From Acidimicrobiales bacterium (GTDB taxonomy: Bacteria > Actinomycetota > Acidimicrobiia > Acidimicrobiales > Aldehydirespiratoraceae): a DNA stretch of 64,000 nt. The stretch covers positions 62,001 through 126,000 of the forward strand of contig JAJCXY010000041.1 of assembly GCA_029263215.1 (NCBI GenBank), read 5' to 3'. The position numbers were made by a program, and so were the translations under genes. The notes beneath the pieces are model-generated. The model did not search any database. It saw nothing but the letters and a program-made list of their open reading frames with translations, and was not told the DNA's origin. Position 1 is the stretch's first letter; every line of letters starts with the position of its first letter. This document shows, one piece after another, positions 7,241 to 15,729 of the stretch.

Positions 7241-8407
7241 CTAGGGCGCGATGACGGTGTCGCCCACCGCGATGTCTCCGCTGATCTCCACCCGTCCGCC
7301 GGAACTGCGACCGACGCTCACCGCGACGAACCGTTCGGTGCCATCGGCGTCTCGAACTTCGACGTAGTACTGGCTCGAGTCGGTGCGCAGAATCGAGCCG
7401 ACGGGAACTGTGAGCAGGTTCTCGCCGAATGACACAGCCCAGGTGACGGTGGCCGGAACCATGTCGACCGAAGAATCGATCGGTTCGTCGGGAACTGCCC
7501 ACACCACCGCGCCTCCGGAGTCATCGATACTCATCTCGCTGATCGTGGCCGCGATCCTCGAGCCGTCGGGAAGATCGGCTTCCACGACCGCACCGATCGA
7601 GAGGGTGTCGCGGTCAGAGGCGGGCACGGTGAAGGTCAGCCCGCGGTCGAGAGCGGTGATGTCGAGCATCGCGCTGGCGTCCTGCACCGACTCGCCGACC
7701 GTGGCCGCGACGGCGCCGACCCGGCTCGGTTCGGCGATGTAAACGATGGCGGACGGGCTCACCTCTCCGGTGATCTCGGCACTGATGGCGTCCTGCCACC
7801 GTTCGACCATGGCCTCGGTGCTCGCGGTGAATACCTCGTCTACGGTGAGGGTGGCATCGGGGTCGTACCCGAGGGCCACGAGGCTGGCTTCGAGCTGCTC
7901 GACGTCGGCACCCTCGGCATCGCGGTCGAGAGTCCGGTAGGCCGGTTCGGGGCCCACGAGCACAACGGTTGGTTCCAGACCGATCCGCCACAGTATGTCG
8001 CCGCTGTCGATGGTGGAACCCGCGGCAACGATCTCGGTGACGACCGTTGCGGCCGAGTCCGTCGGAGCTGCGCCCGGGCCTGACCCTGCGCTCGGGGCGG
8101 CAATGAATCTCACCGTGGTGGCGTCACGAAACGACACGGTTCCATCGACGCTGTAGTCCTCGCTCAACGATGAGAGCGAGGCTGTAGCGGTGCCACGCAG
8201 CACTGGGGCATCGTCGACCGCCGATTCCTCGAAGAGATTGCGAGGGTCGTACATGAACACCACGAAGGCGATGACCGTGCCCGTGAGCGCCAGTGCGATC
8301 AGATGGCGCAGGCGTCCGGGCCGCGGGGTCGGGGCACTCGCCGGTGCGGACCTGTTGGTGGGGCTCGGTGTGTGTCTCTGGAACTCGGTGACGACCCGCG
8401 TGCTCAT
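7241..8407 (-). CDS. Periplasmic-adaptor-like protein with peptidoglycan-binding-type insert
   Basis: A 388-residue membrane-anchored adaptor (MacA/HlyD-like). A single TM helix at about residues 36-56 (LIALALTGTVIAFVVFMY) is followed by beta-rich barrel and lipoyl-like segments. In the middle is a PG_binding_1-like helix bundle: [18 protein letters not shown], then TASTEAMVERWQDA (about 166-210). The C-terminal barrel has VPVGSILRTDSSQYYVEVRDADG, typical of adaptor membrane-proximal domains. It overlaps the permease stop by 4 nt. Together with the related adaptor at 10319-11683 it frames the permease and ATPase genes. Role by family: coupling the ABC exporter to an extracytoplasmic partner or substrate; the insert may contact peptidoglycan (inference). 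Confidence 0.82.
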   Translation of the reverse strand: MSTRVVTEFQRHTPSPTNRSAPASAPTPRPGRLRHLIALALTGTVIAFVVFMYDPRNLFEESAVDDAPVLRGTATASLSSLSEDYSVDGTVSFRDATTVRFIAAPSAGSGPGAAPTDSAATVVTEIVAAGSTIDSGDILWRIGLEPTVVLVGPEPAYRTLDRDAEGADVEQLEASLVALGYDPDATLTVDEVFTASTEAMVERWQDAISAEITGEVSPSAIVYIAEPSRVGAVAATVGESVQDASAMLDITALDRGLTFTVPASDRDTLSIGAVVEADLPDGSRIAATISEMSIDDSGGAVVWAVPDEPIDSSVDMVPATVTWAVSFGENLLTVPVGSILRTDSSQYYVEVRDADGTERFVAVSVGRSSGGRVEISGDIAVGDTVIAP

Positions 8408-9621
8408 GCTGCCCTCAGTGCTTCGGTCGGGGCGAGCCGAGCAGCTCGCATTGCGGGGTAGAGACCGGCGACCGCACCGATCACGACCGCGGCCGCGAAG
8501 CCTCCGACGGCAGCCTCTGGTGGGATGACGACCTCCCAGTCCTGGAAGTTCGCGTACCCGGCGGTGACTCCGGCGCCGAGCGCGACCCCGGCGATACCGC
8601 CGAGCGTCGACAACAGCAGGGCTTCGGTGAGGAACTGGCGCCGTATATGGGCCCGGGTGGCGCCCAGCGCTCGACGGAGGCCGATCTCGTTGCGGCGCTC
8701 GATCACCGCGATCACCATCACGTTGGCGATGCCGATTCCGCCCACCAGCAGGGCCACCGCGCCGAGTCCGAGGAACAGGCTGGTGAACGCACTGTCGGCG
8801 GCCGCTTCGGCTTCGAGGATGTCGGAGGGGCGAGAAACCGAGACCTCTTCGGGCTCGGCGGGATCGACGGTCGCCGACAACACGCCGCGTACGTCGTCGA
8901 GGGACTCAGATGGGGTACGGAGGTAGATGATGCTCGGGTTGAGGTCGGCTTCGAAGAGGCTCGTGGCCACCCCCTTGCCCACGAGAGCGGAGCGGTCGAG
9001 GTCGGCGGCCAGCGGGAACGGATCGAGAACCCCGACGACAGTGAACCATTCGTTGCCGAGGAAGACCTGGGCTCCCATGTCGACCTCGGTGATACCGAGT
9101 CGCTCGGCGGAAACAGAGCCGAGCACCACATTGGTGAACTCGGCGGAAGCGTCGTTGAGCCAAGCCCCTTCGGCGACCGAGCCGTTGAGGGTGGTCAGGA
9201 GGTCGAGGTCGGTTGCCGCGACCGTGATGCCGCCTGTCTGGTTCTGGTTGACGAGGTCGTTGCGAAGTACTGAAACGTCGAGCTCGACAACATCGGCCAC
9301 CTGCTCCACCGGACCGATCCGGGAGATCTTGGCCACCGCCTCCTCGGGAAGGACACCGTCGCCGGCTCCGAAACCCTGTCCTGGCGACACGGTCAGCAGG
9401 TTCGTGCCCAGCGCCTCGATCTGGTTGCGCAGGTCGGCCCTGCTGCTCTCGGAGAGTCCGAGCACGCCGACCATGGCCGCGATGCCGATGGTGACGCCGA
9501 GGGCGGACAACGCAGTACGCATCTTGCGCGTGCGCAATCCGGAGCTCCCGACACTGAACACATCGCCCAGGCGGAGTCGTGACGGTGCGATCTTTCCCAC
9601 GGCACCCTCGCGACTGCTCAT
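8404..9621 (-). CDS. MacB-type ABC transporter permease
   Basis: A 405-residue permease of the MacB/FtsX class. The first TM lies after [23 protein letters not shown] (about residues 32-58). A large extracytoplasmic MacB_PCD-like domain (about 60-275) follows, then three C-terminal TMs: [22 protein letters not shown] near 285-310, a second around [18 protein letters not shown], and a third at [20 protein letters not shown]. The tail [11 protein letters not shown] is the usual ending of this family. Such transporters are mechanotransmitters: the ATPase in the cytosol drives movement of the outer domain rather than substrate passage through the membrane. It overlaps both neighbours by 4 nt, so the ATPase, permease and adaptors are translationally coupled. 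Confidence 0.9.
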   Translation of the reverse strand: MSSREGAVGKIAPSRLRLGDVFSVGSSGLRTRKMRTALSALGVTIGIAAMVGVLGLSESSRADLRNQIEALGTNLLTVSPGQGFGAGDGVLPEEAVAKISRIGPVEQVADVVELDVSVLRNDLVNQNQTGGITVAATDLDLLTTLNGSVAEGAWLNDASAEFTNVVLGSVSAERLGITEVDMGAQVFLGNEWFTVVGVLDPFPLAADLDRSALVGKGVATSLFEADLNPSIIYLRTPSESLDDVRGVLSATVDPAEPEEVSVSRPSDILEAEAAADSAFTSLFLGLGAVALLVGGIGIANVMVIAVIERRNEIGLRRALGATRAHIRRQFLTEALLLSTLGGIAGVALGAGVTAGYANFQDWEVVIPPEAAVGGFAAAVVIGAVAGLYPAMRAARLAPTEALRAA

Positions 9622-10322
9622 CGCTCGGCTCCCGCGATCTCCAAGCGACCCGTGTCCCTTTCGATCAGGCCGTCTCGCACGAAGATCTGACGAGGAAGAG
9701 CCTCGGCCACCTCGAGGTCGTGGGTAATGACGACGATCGTCGTGCCCTGGTCGTTGAGATCGTGGAGCAGGTCGAGGATCGATGTGCTCGACCTGCTGTC
9801 GAGATTGCCGGTGGGCTCGTCGGCGAGGACGATCGCAGGCCGGTGCACCACCGCGCGAGCCACGGCGACCCGCTGGCGTTCGCCTCCGGATAGCTGGTTC
9901 GGGAGATGGAGCATCCGCTGGCCCAATCCCACGCGTGTGAGTGCCTCGGCAGCCCGGCGTCGCCGCGTTCGCTGGGGTGTGCCCGAGTAGAGGAGGCCGT
10001 TGGCCACATTGTCCAGAGTGCTCATCCCGTCGATCAGGAAGAACTGTTGAAAGACGAAGCCGATCAGGCGGGAACGTACGGCCGACAACCGGCGGTCGTT
10101 CATTTTCGAGAGGTCGCGGCCATCGATAAAGACGCTGCCTCTGGTGGGGCGATCAAGGGTGCCCATGACGTGGAGCATGGTGGACTTGCCGGAGCCGGAT
10201 GGGCCGACGATCGCGGCCAACTCACCATGCTCGACCCTCAGGTCGATGCCTGCGAGTGCCGCCACCGGTGGGTGGCCGGGATACTCCTTCACGATCCGGC
10301 GGAGTTCGAGCGCCGCGGTCAC
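9618..10322 (-). CDS. ABC transporter ATP-binding protein (MacB/LolD type)
   Basis: A 234-residue nucleotide-binding subunit. Landmarks are Walker [16 protein letters not shown] (about residues 38-52), the Q-loop [18 protein letters not shown], signature [15 protein letters not shown] (about 143-157), Walker [10 protein letters not shown] and the switch His in [12 protein letters not shown]. The sequence between Walker A and the Q-loop ([17 protein letters not shown]) is typical of the LolD/MacB subgroup. It energises the permease encoded next to it. Its stop overlaps the permease start by 4 nt, and its start overlaps the stop of the upstream adaptor by 4 nt. Confidence 0.95.
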   Translation of the reverse strand: MTAALELRRIVKEYPGHPPVAALAGIDLRVEHGELAAIVGPSGSGKSTMLHVMGTLDRPTRGSVFIDGRDLSKMNDRRLSAVRSRLIGFVFQQFFLIDGMSTLDNVANGLLYSGTPQRTRRRRAAEALTRVGLGQRMLHLPNQLSGGERQRVAVARAVVHRPAIVLADEPTGNLDSRSSTSILDLLHDLNDQGTTIVVITHDLEVAEALPRQIFVRDGLIERDTGRLEIAGAER

Positions 10323-11683
10323 TGAGGCACCACGAGTTCGTCACCCGGTTGGAGCTGGTTGGCCTCGACCTCGACCTCGACGACACCGTCGGTGAAGGCG
10401 CCTGTCTCAACGCCCACCAACACCGTGGTGCCGTCCTCGAGCACCTTCTCCACTGCGAAGCCGCCTTCAGAGAGAGTCACGAGGGCGCGGGTGGGAACTA
10501 CCAGTGCGTCGAGTACGGAGTCGCCGGCGACGATCACCGTCACCTCAGAGGCGGGAAGTGAGTCGTCGACGAGTTCGGTGAACTCGATGGTGACGTCGAT
10601 CGTCGGATCATTGCCCGGGCCCGAGGTCTGGGCGACCTCACCGATCTCCACCACCGCGCCGGCCGCAACCGACTCGTCGGGCAATTCGACCGAGACCACT
10701 TGGCCGACCACGAAGTCGCCGGAGCTGGCCAGGCCGACAGGAACCACCACCGAGAGGGTCTGGACCGACACTTCCATGACGGGCCGGCTGGTGGTGAGGA
10801 GATCGCCGGGTTCATGCAGGTGGGCCGATACCTGGGTGCCGGCCAGGCTGTCGGGGGCCGGCACGGAGACGCCGTCGGCCACGTAGAGCACGGTGCCTTC
10901 CTCGATGTCGGCGCCTATGTCGAGGATCTGGGTGATTTCACCCAAAGCATCGCCTACCACTGTGGTGGTGAGGGCACGCGCCGACACACCGGCGAGAAGT
11001 GAACCGCTCCGGGCCGCTTGGCCGACCGCGGGGGCGGTTGTGACCGAGACCGGCCCGTCGACCACCACGAAGTCGGCGATCGAGACCTCACCGGTCACCT
11101 CCACTCCGAGGTCTTCTTGCCAACGCTCCACCATGTGCTCGGTGCGGGCGGTGAACTCCTCATCGATCGTGACCGTGCCTTCGGGGTCGTAGCCGAGGGC
11201 GACGAGATTGGTCTCGAGTTGGGTCACGTCGGGTCCTTCGTCGCCGTCGGCGAGGTCACGCCAGTTGGGAACGGTGCCGTAGAGAATCACCAGCGGGGTC
11301 TCATCGATCTCCAGCGCGACATCTCCCCGGCGCAACACCGTGCCGACATCGACCGCCGAGGTGACGGTGCCGTCGACCGGTGCCGCGATATCGACCGCGG
11401 TGCCGTATCCGAGGTCGGCCAGCCACTCGAGCTCCTCGATGAGATCGCGGATCTCGACAGGAGCGGTGGCGAGCTGGAGGTCGATTCCCGGCTCGACGTC
11501 TGCGGTGGGGGCGTCGGTGTCGAATGCGAAGCCGGCCCCCGCGGCGCCACCTGCGCCCAGCAGGATTCCCGCCACGAGGAAGGGCCAGCGGCGTCGAGTG
11601 GGAAGCGCGAAGCTCTCGAACTCGTTCGGGTCCGCGCCGAACGATGCACTGTCGGTCACCCGGCGGGCGTGAAGGTCGGTCAT
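10319..11683 (-). CDS. Periplasmic-adaptor-like protein with peptidoglycan-binding-type insert
   Basis: A 454-residue adaptor. One TM helix at about residues 34-54 ([20 protein letters not shown]) is followed by a lipoyl-like half ([17 protein letters not shown]), then a PG_binding_1-like segment [18 protein letters not shown] plus [16 protein letters not shown] (about 149-190). Beta-barrel and membrane-proximal segments with [20 protein letters not shown] make up the C-terminal part. The insert is clearly homologous to that of the adaptor at 7241-8407, though the two proteins are otherwise divergent. It follows the lipoprotein gene by 3 nt and overlaps the ATPase by 4 nt. In diderms such adaptors reach TolC; here no outer-membrane factor is present, so the partner is likely the cell wall or the lipoprotein (inference). 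Confidence 0.82.
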   Translation of the reverse strand: MTDLHARRVTDSASFGADPNEFESFALPTRRRWPFLVAGILLGAGGAAGAGFAFDTDAPTADVEPGIDLQLATAPVEIRDLIEELEWLADLGYGTAVDIAAPVDGTVTSAVDVGTVLRRGDVALEIDETPLVILYGTVPNWRDLADGDEGPDVTQLETNLVALGYDPEGTVTIDEEFTARTEHMVERWQEDLGVEVTGEVSIADFVVVDGPVSVTTAPAVGQAARSGSLLAGVSARALTTTVVGDALGEITQILDIGADIEEGTVLYVADGVSVPAPDSLAGTQVSAHLHEPGDLLTTSRPVMEVSVQTLSVVVPVGLASSGDFVVGQVVSVELPDESVAAGAVVEIGEVAQTSGPGNDPTIDVTIEFTELVDDSLPASEVTVIVAGDSVLDALVVPTRALVTLSEGGFAVEKVLEDGTTVLVGVETGAFTDGVVEVEVEANQLQPGDELVVPQ

Positions 11684-11686
11684 TGC

Positions 11687-12373
11687 TCAGCCCTGGCCGA
11701 GTCCGATTCCGGAGAACGCGTTGTCGATGATGGGCCCGCATTCGTCGAATGCCGCGGCGACGTCGGGATCCTCGATGTCGAGACCCATCTGGTCGGCGAA
11801 CCGAGCGTCGCGATCACCGAATCCGGTCCGGGTCTCGCCCTCGCCTCGCTCGGGAGCTGCTTCGCCGTCGGGAGCTTCGCCGCCGGGTCCGGTCCCGGCT
11901 CCGAAGGTGAGGTCGCCGACGTCGTAGCCCTCATCACGGATGCAGGCCGAGAACTCGACGAAAGAATCCTGGAGTTCGGTGTTGTCGGCCAACGCCGCCC
12001 GCTGACCTCCGCCGAATCCGGTGCTAGCGAGGATCTCGCCGCAGGAATTCATGGCGTCTCTGAAGTCGCCGGAGCCAGGCTGTACTCCGGAACCCTCGAA
12101 CGCCTCACGGATATCGGGGTTGCCGTTGGAATCAACGCCGATGTCGGGGAAGTCGAGGCCCTCGTCGCGCATGCACTGGGAAAACTCGAGGGCCGCTTCC
12201 TCAGGGGTGGCGTCGGGCTCGGCGTCGGTGTCGTCGGCAACGGCACCAGCTGAGTCCTCGAGACTGGCAACGCCGATGGTCTCACCCTCGCTGTTGGTGC
12301 CGCAGGAAGCGGCGACGAGTGCGAGGATCGTGACGAGAAGGGCGATCGACCTTCGGGGGGAAAGGATGAACAT
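11687..12373 (-). CDS. Lipoprotein associated with the ABC exporter
   Basis: A 228-residue lipoprotein: signal peptide MFILSPRRSIALLVTILALV with Cys24 after AAS, an acidic linker, then a domain with two related elements, EFSQCMRDEGLDFPDIG (about residues 63-79) and EFSACIRDEGYDVGDL (about 137-152). Each is followed by a further Cys (SCGEIL and ECGPII), which suggests an internal duplication with two disulfides. Related CMRxxG-type lipoproteins commonly accompany MacAB-like operons in actinobacteria (general recollection); their function is not known. It is the first gene of the operon, with AGGAGG at 12381-12386 placed 7 nt before ATG. It may be the extracytoplasmic partner of the exporter. 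Confidence 0.8.
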   Translation of the reverse strand: MFILSPRRSIALLVTILALVAASCGTNSEGETIGVASLEDSAGAVADDTDAEPDATPEEAALEFSQCMRDEGLDFPDIGVDSNGNPDIREAFEGSGVQPGSGDFRDAMNSCGEILASTGFGGGQRAALADNTELQDSFVEFSACIRDEGYDVGDLTFGAGTGPGGEAPDGEAAPERGEGETRTGFGDRDARFADQMGLDIEDPDVAAAFDECGPIIDNAFSGIGLGQG

Positions 12374-12501
12374 GTTCGGGCCTCCTGAGGGGACCCTCCT
12401 GTTCTACGAACCGAAAGAAAGCGTGCCGTAAGAAACGTGAGCATTGGGTGGCGGGGGTCACTGCTCCTGACTAGGTTCCTGGTCCTGGATCCGGAGACCA
12501 A

Positions 12502-12750
12502 CTAGCAGTGGGGTACTGGGGTCTGCTCAACTCCGGCCGGAGCATCAGCTGAGTCGGAGCCCGTTGCAGCGTCGGAGTTGCTGCCGCTCCCCTGGGCTTC
12601 TCCGTCGGTGCTCGATGAGCCGGACGTTGCGCTGCCATCGTCGCCAGTGGTTTCGGTCGCCAATCCGGACTCGCCATCGTCTGAACAGGAGGCGACGACC
12701 AACCTGAGAGCGAGTAGTGGGGAGATCAGGAGTGGAGAGCGAAGTGCCAT
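12502..12750 (-). CDS. Small lipoprotein, unknown function
   Basis: An 82-residue protein: MALRSPLLISPLLALRLVVA followed by SC, a lipoprotein signal peptide with Cys22. The next 60 residues are almost entirely Ser, Asp, Gly, Ala, Thr and Glu, and it ends QTPVPHC. The mature chain is therefore a disordered, acidic, membrane-tethered tail with a terminal Cys. No domain is recognised. A longer in-frame reading back to 13170 runs antisense-like through the aminotransferase gene and is not credible. An alternative start (MVPGGIGTMALRS) lies 24 nt upstream. It lies between the exporter operon and the aminotransferase gene. Confidence 0.55.
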   Translation of the reverse strand: MALRSPLLISPLLALRLVVASCSDDGESGLATETTGDDGSATSGSSSTDGEAQGSGSNSDAATGSDSADAPAGVEQTPVPHC

Positions 12751-12799
12751 GGTTCCGATTCCGCCCGGGACCATATCGTCGCCATCTGATGTCGAGAGT

Positions 12800-13630
12800 T
12801 CAGGGGTCGATGGAGGCCTCGACCAACGATGTGAAAGCGGCCGCGGCAGCAGATGTGAGCGGTCCGGTCTCGAGAGCTCTGGCATCGATTCTCGAGATGG
12901 GCATGACGTCGCGAGTGGACGACGTGAGGAAGGCCTCGGAACTGGTGAGCAGGTGTTCGATCGAGACATCGGCCTCCTCGGCCGCGGTGCATTCGAGAAC
13001 GAGATCGCGGGTGACGCCGGCCAGGCAGCCGGATGTGAGGGGCGGGGTGACGAGGCGACCGTCGAGCTCGACGAAGATGTTGGTGCCGGTGCCTTCGCAC
13101 AGGTTTCCGATGGTGTTGGGAAAGATCGCTTCGGAGGCACCGAGGCGTTTCGCCTCGGCGAGGGCAACAACGTTTTCGGCGTAGCTGGTGGATTTGATGC
13201 CGGCGAGAACGCCTCGCTCGTTGCGAGGCCAGGTGACGGTGATCACCTCCGCGGTGGCAGGCCAGCCGCGATCGGGCGCCACCGCCACGATCACGGTCGG
13301 GTCGGCTTCGAAGCGCCCGGAGCTCAGCGGACCGGGCCCGGCGGTGACCGTTATTCGTACGATCCCGGCATCTTCACAGGAGGCCAACACTTGGCGGACC
13401 GCAGCCCGAATCTCGTTGTCGGTGAGGGCTAGTTCGATACCGAGCCCAGCCAGGGAGCGGCGCAGGCGTTGGAGGTGGCGAGTGATCGCAAATGCCTCGC
13501 CGCGGACGACCTTGGCCGTCTCGAAGCAGCCGTCACCAACGGTCAAGCCATGGTCGGCAATGGGCAGTGCGGCGGCGGCGGGGTCGACGAGTTGGCCATT
13601 GATCCACCATTTCGAAGTATCACTCACCAC
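12800..13630 (-). CDS. Class IV PLP-dependent aminotransferase or aminodeoxychorismate lyase
   Basis: A 276-residue fold-type IV PLP enzyme. Characteristic segments are WWINGQLV at the start, DHGLTVGDGCFETAKV (about residues 25-40), the lysine motif GIKSTSYAENVVALAEAKR (PLP lysine in IKST, about 145-163), SEAIFPNTIGNLCEGTGTNI, which binds the cofactor phosphate, and TPPLTSGCLAGVTRDLVLE. The length and the E-G-T-G-T-N pattern fit either a PabC-type 4-amino-4-deoxychorismate lyase (folate pathway) or a branched-chain/D-amino acid aminotransferase; I slightly favour PabC-like. Start: GTG 13630 or the adjacent GTG 13627; the longer upstream reading lacks family sequence. It stands apart from the genes on either side. 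Confidence 0.85.
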   Translation of the reverse strand: MVSDTSKWWINGQLVDPAAAALPIADHGLTVGDGCFETAKVVRGEAFAITRHLQRLRRSLAGLGIELALTDNEIRAAVRQVLASCEDAGIVRITVTAGPGPLSSGRFEADPTVIVAVAPDRGWPATAEVITVTWPRNERGVLAGIKSTSYAENVVALAEAKRLGASEAIFPNTIGNLCEGTGTNIFVELDGRLVTPPLTSGCLAGVTRDLVLECTAAEEADVSIEHLLTSSEAFLTSSTRDVMPISRIDARALETGPLTSAAAAAFTSLVEASIDP

Positions 13631-13701
13631 ACCATGATGCCCGCCGTTCGGGCGAGTGTCGTGTACAGCTGGTGAGAGCAGTCGTGGGGGGACCGGATCG
13701 C

Positions 13702-14331
13702 TCAGGCCGGATCGCCACAGTCGGAGAACCAGGTGAACTCGCCATCGACGCGGGTCCAATGCAGCTCTTGGATGATCGTCTGGCCGTCGACCACCCGCTC
13801 GATTTCAACCGGCGTCGTGTCGGGGATCGTGGTGATCAGCCCGTCGGTGGCGTAGTCCCACTCGGCGGATGGTCCTTCGTCGCGCAGCGTTATCTCTCCG
13901 AGGGTGGTGACGACCGTGGCGAGGTAGTTGCGACAGGCGTCGCTGCCGTAGCGGTCGAGCGTGGCCTGATTGAGGCGGGCATGGAGGAAGTCGATGTCTT
14001 CGGTGGCGAAAGCGGCGAGATAGGCATCGAAGAAGCTCGCGAGAGGTTCTGGCCCAGGCACGGTGGTGGTTGTTGTGGTTGTAGTCGTGGTGGTCGTAGT
14101 CGTGGTGGTTGTCGTAGTTGTTGTTGTTGTGGTGGTGGTCGTCGTGGTTGTTGTTGTGGTTGCGAGTGTCGTGGCGCTCGGGGGCGAACTCGTCGTTGGT
14201 GAAGTCGACGGCGGGGCCGTTGCCGAGATAAGAGCGCCATCATCGCCGGATGTGGCGAGACCGACGACCGCCACGACGAGGAGGATCGCCCCGATTGCGA
14301 TCATCGCGATCCCGGCCCGCCCCTGGTTCAT
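13702..14331 (-). CDS. Membrane-anchored protein with a 33-residue polythreonine stalk
   Basis: A 209-residue protein: a short cytosolic start, one TM helix at about residues 6-27 (IAMIAIGAILLVVAVVGLA), a Ser/Thr/Pro-rich linker, then 33 consecutive Thr (residues about 58-90). A globular C-terminal domain of about 115 residues follows, beginning PLASFFDAYLAAFATEDIDF and ending WFSDCGDPA. That domain is reminiscent of SnoaL/NTF2-like folds (tentative): it has LHARLNQATLDRYG, then CRNYLATVV, then beta strands. The Thr stalk is probably extracellular and a likely O-glycosylation site (inference). The start at 14331 is preceded by CATAGT 6 nt upstream, consistent with a leaderless transcript; the upstream ATG at 14385 is less likely. 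Confidence 0.8.
   Translation of the reverse strand: MNQGRAGIAMIAIGAILLVVAVVGLATSGDDGALISATAPPSTSPTTSSPPSATTLATTTTTTTTTTTTTTTTTTTTTTTTTTTTTTTTTVPGPEPLASFFDAYLAAFATEDIDFLHARLNQATLDRYGSDACRNYLATVVTTLGEITLRDEGPSAEWDYATDGLITTIPDTTPVEIERVVDGQTIIQELHWTRVDGEFTWFSDCGDPA
14062..14160 (-). repeat. Polythreonine-coding triplet array
   Basis: There are 33 consecutive ACN codons on the minus strand with all four synonymous codons mixed (ACC, ACA, ACG, ACT). On the plus strand it reads as GTG/GTT/GTC/GTA triplets. The codon mixture shows it is not a pure trinucleotide microsatellite. Confidence 0.95.
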
Positions 14332-14411
14332 GGAACAACTATGCCCTCCAGCCGGTCGGGTGTCACACCGGTGCGCTCGTGGCATGGAGCTCTTGTGCCA
14401 ACATTCATGTC

Positions 14412-15728
14412 ATGTTTCGTCGCGTCATTGCCGGAGTGATCCTGGGCCCGGGGCTCTTGATCGGATCGTTCGCATGGTCGGGGTTTCTCGCCCTGCGAAC
14501 CGTGTTCGACGAGGATCGGTCACGAGAGGTTGCCGAAGAACTGCTCGACAACGACGAGGTACGTAACCAGCTGGCGGAGAATCTCGGCGTAGCGATCGAA
14601 GCCGCGGTACCCGATGGTGTTCCCATAACCGCCCAGGAGGTCGATGCCGCGGCGCTCGCCGTACTCGACGATCCTCGCGTCACCAACCTGATCCTCGACG
14701 CGTTCGACTCAACCCACAAGGCCTTCCTCGGCCAGGGCGACGCTCCGGAGTCACTCGACCTCGGCCCCGTGGCCGAGGTCGCGAGGGAGCAGATCGTCGC
14801 CATCGCCCCGGGCGTTGCCGAGAGCATCCCCGACTCCCCCGACCTCGTCGTGGAGCTTCCTACCGAACGGATCCCCGATTCGAGTCCGGTCAAGAGCTTC
14901 CTCGAGACCTCGGTTCCCTTCCTTGCCGCTTCTTCTTTGGTGATGGTGTTGCTGGCCTTCCTCACCACTAGCGACCGGCCATCGGTGTTGAAGCGGGCAG
15001 CCCTCTGGGCGATCGGCACCACCTTGGTGTACCTGATCATCGGTCTGGGCGTACCTGCCCTCCTGAGGTCGATTGCGCCCTCCCAGGCCGAGGTGTTGGC
15101 TGCCTTGCTCACGGCTTTGCTGCGCACCACCCTGGTGCCGTCGATCGTGCTCGGTGCGGTCGGCGCCGGCTTGCTCATCGCCTCGTGGGTCTGGCCGACC
15201 GGTGACCGTGTCAGGGGTCGCCCCGATCCGGTTCCCGTTCCTCGAGCCCATCCCGCTCCCGCGCCTGTACCACGAGCCCAACCCGCGCCAGCGCCTTTAC
15301 CTCGACCCCAGCCCGCAGCACCGGCTTCTCCGGCTCCTGCATCAGCGCCTGCTCAGGGATCGCCTTCTGTTCCGAGTCCGGTGCCGTCCCCTGCTCCAGC
15401 TCCGCCGCCAGCCCCGGCTCCGGCCGACACCACCTCTTACGCGCCACCGGCTCCGCCGGAGCCCATCGGTAGTGAGCCGGCACCCACCGAACCCGAACCA
15501 TTTCGCCCCACCCTGCCGACGCGGGCGAACCGTCCGGATGCGGTCGACCTTCCGGCCTGGACCGGCGAGGCCGAAGTGCCACCAGAGGAGTCCCAGAAAT
15601 GGCTTCCCCCGCGGTGGGTCGAGGGCCACGGATGGGTGCTCGACCCCGACGACGAGCGCCCCCCACCGGAAAACGCCCAATGGGTGGAGGGTGTGGGCCA
15701 CATCGTGCCGGGCCCACCCCCGGCCTAG
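14412..15728 (+). CDS. Polytopic membrane protein with long Pro-rich cytosolic tail
   Basis: A 438-residue protein. One N-terminal TM lies at about residues 5-27. An extracytoplasmic region follows (about 30-175) with alternating acidic helices such as DDPRVTNLILDAFD. There are then three TM segments: FLAASSLVMVLLAFLTT (about 179-195), ALWAIGTTLVYLIIGLGVPALL (about 200-222) and TTLVPSIVLGAVGAGLLIASWVW (about 240-262). Residues 265-370 are nearly all Pro, Ala, Val and Arg in loose PAPAPVPRAQ-type repeats. The tail ends with two WVEG motifs, in RWVEGHGWVLDPDD and QWVEGVGHIVPG. I do not recognise the family. The ATG at 14412 begins the hydrophobic segment and excludes longer upstream readings. 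It is divergent from the polythreonine protein. Confidence 0.75.
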   Translation: MFRRVIAGVILGPGLLIGSFAWSGFLALRTVFDEDRSREVAEELLDNDEVRNQLAENLGVAIEAAVPDGVPITAQEVDAAALAVLDDPRVTNLILDAFDSTHKAFLGQGDAPESLDLGPVAEVAREQIVAIAPGVAESIPDSPDLVVELPTERIPDSSPVKSFLETSVPFLAASSLVMVLLAFLTTSDRPSVLKRAALWAIGTTLVYLIIGLGVPALLRSIAPSQAEVLAALLTALLRTTLVPSIVLGAVGAGLLIASWVWPTGDRVRGRPDPVPVPRAHPAPAPVPRAQPAPAPLPRPQPAAPASPAPASAPAQGSPSVPSPVPSPAPAPPPAPAPADTTSYAPPAPPEPIGSEPAPTEPEPFRPTLPTRANRPDAVDLPAWTGEAEVPPEESQKWLPPRWVEGHGWVLDPDDERPPPENAQWVEGVGHIVPGPPPA

Positions 15729-15729
15729 C

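Noticed and set aside
7230-7502. Longer start for the secernin-like protein
   Set aside because: The added residues overlap the adaptor gene and are Arg-rich shadow sequence; the catalytic Cys needs to be at the N-terminus.
12751-13170. N-terminal extension of the small lipoprotein to 222 residues
   Set aside because: The extension overlaps the aminotransferase gene in another frame on the same strand and would bury the signal peptide internally.
14063-14566. Plus-strand open frame starting with about 30 Val
   Set aside because: It is the antisense reading of the polythreonine codons, and it overlaps two supported genes.
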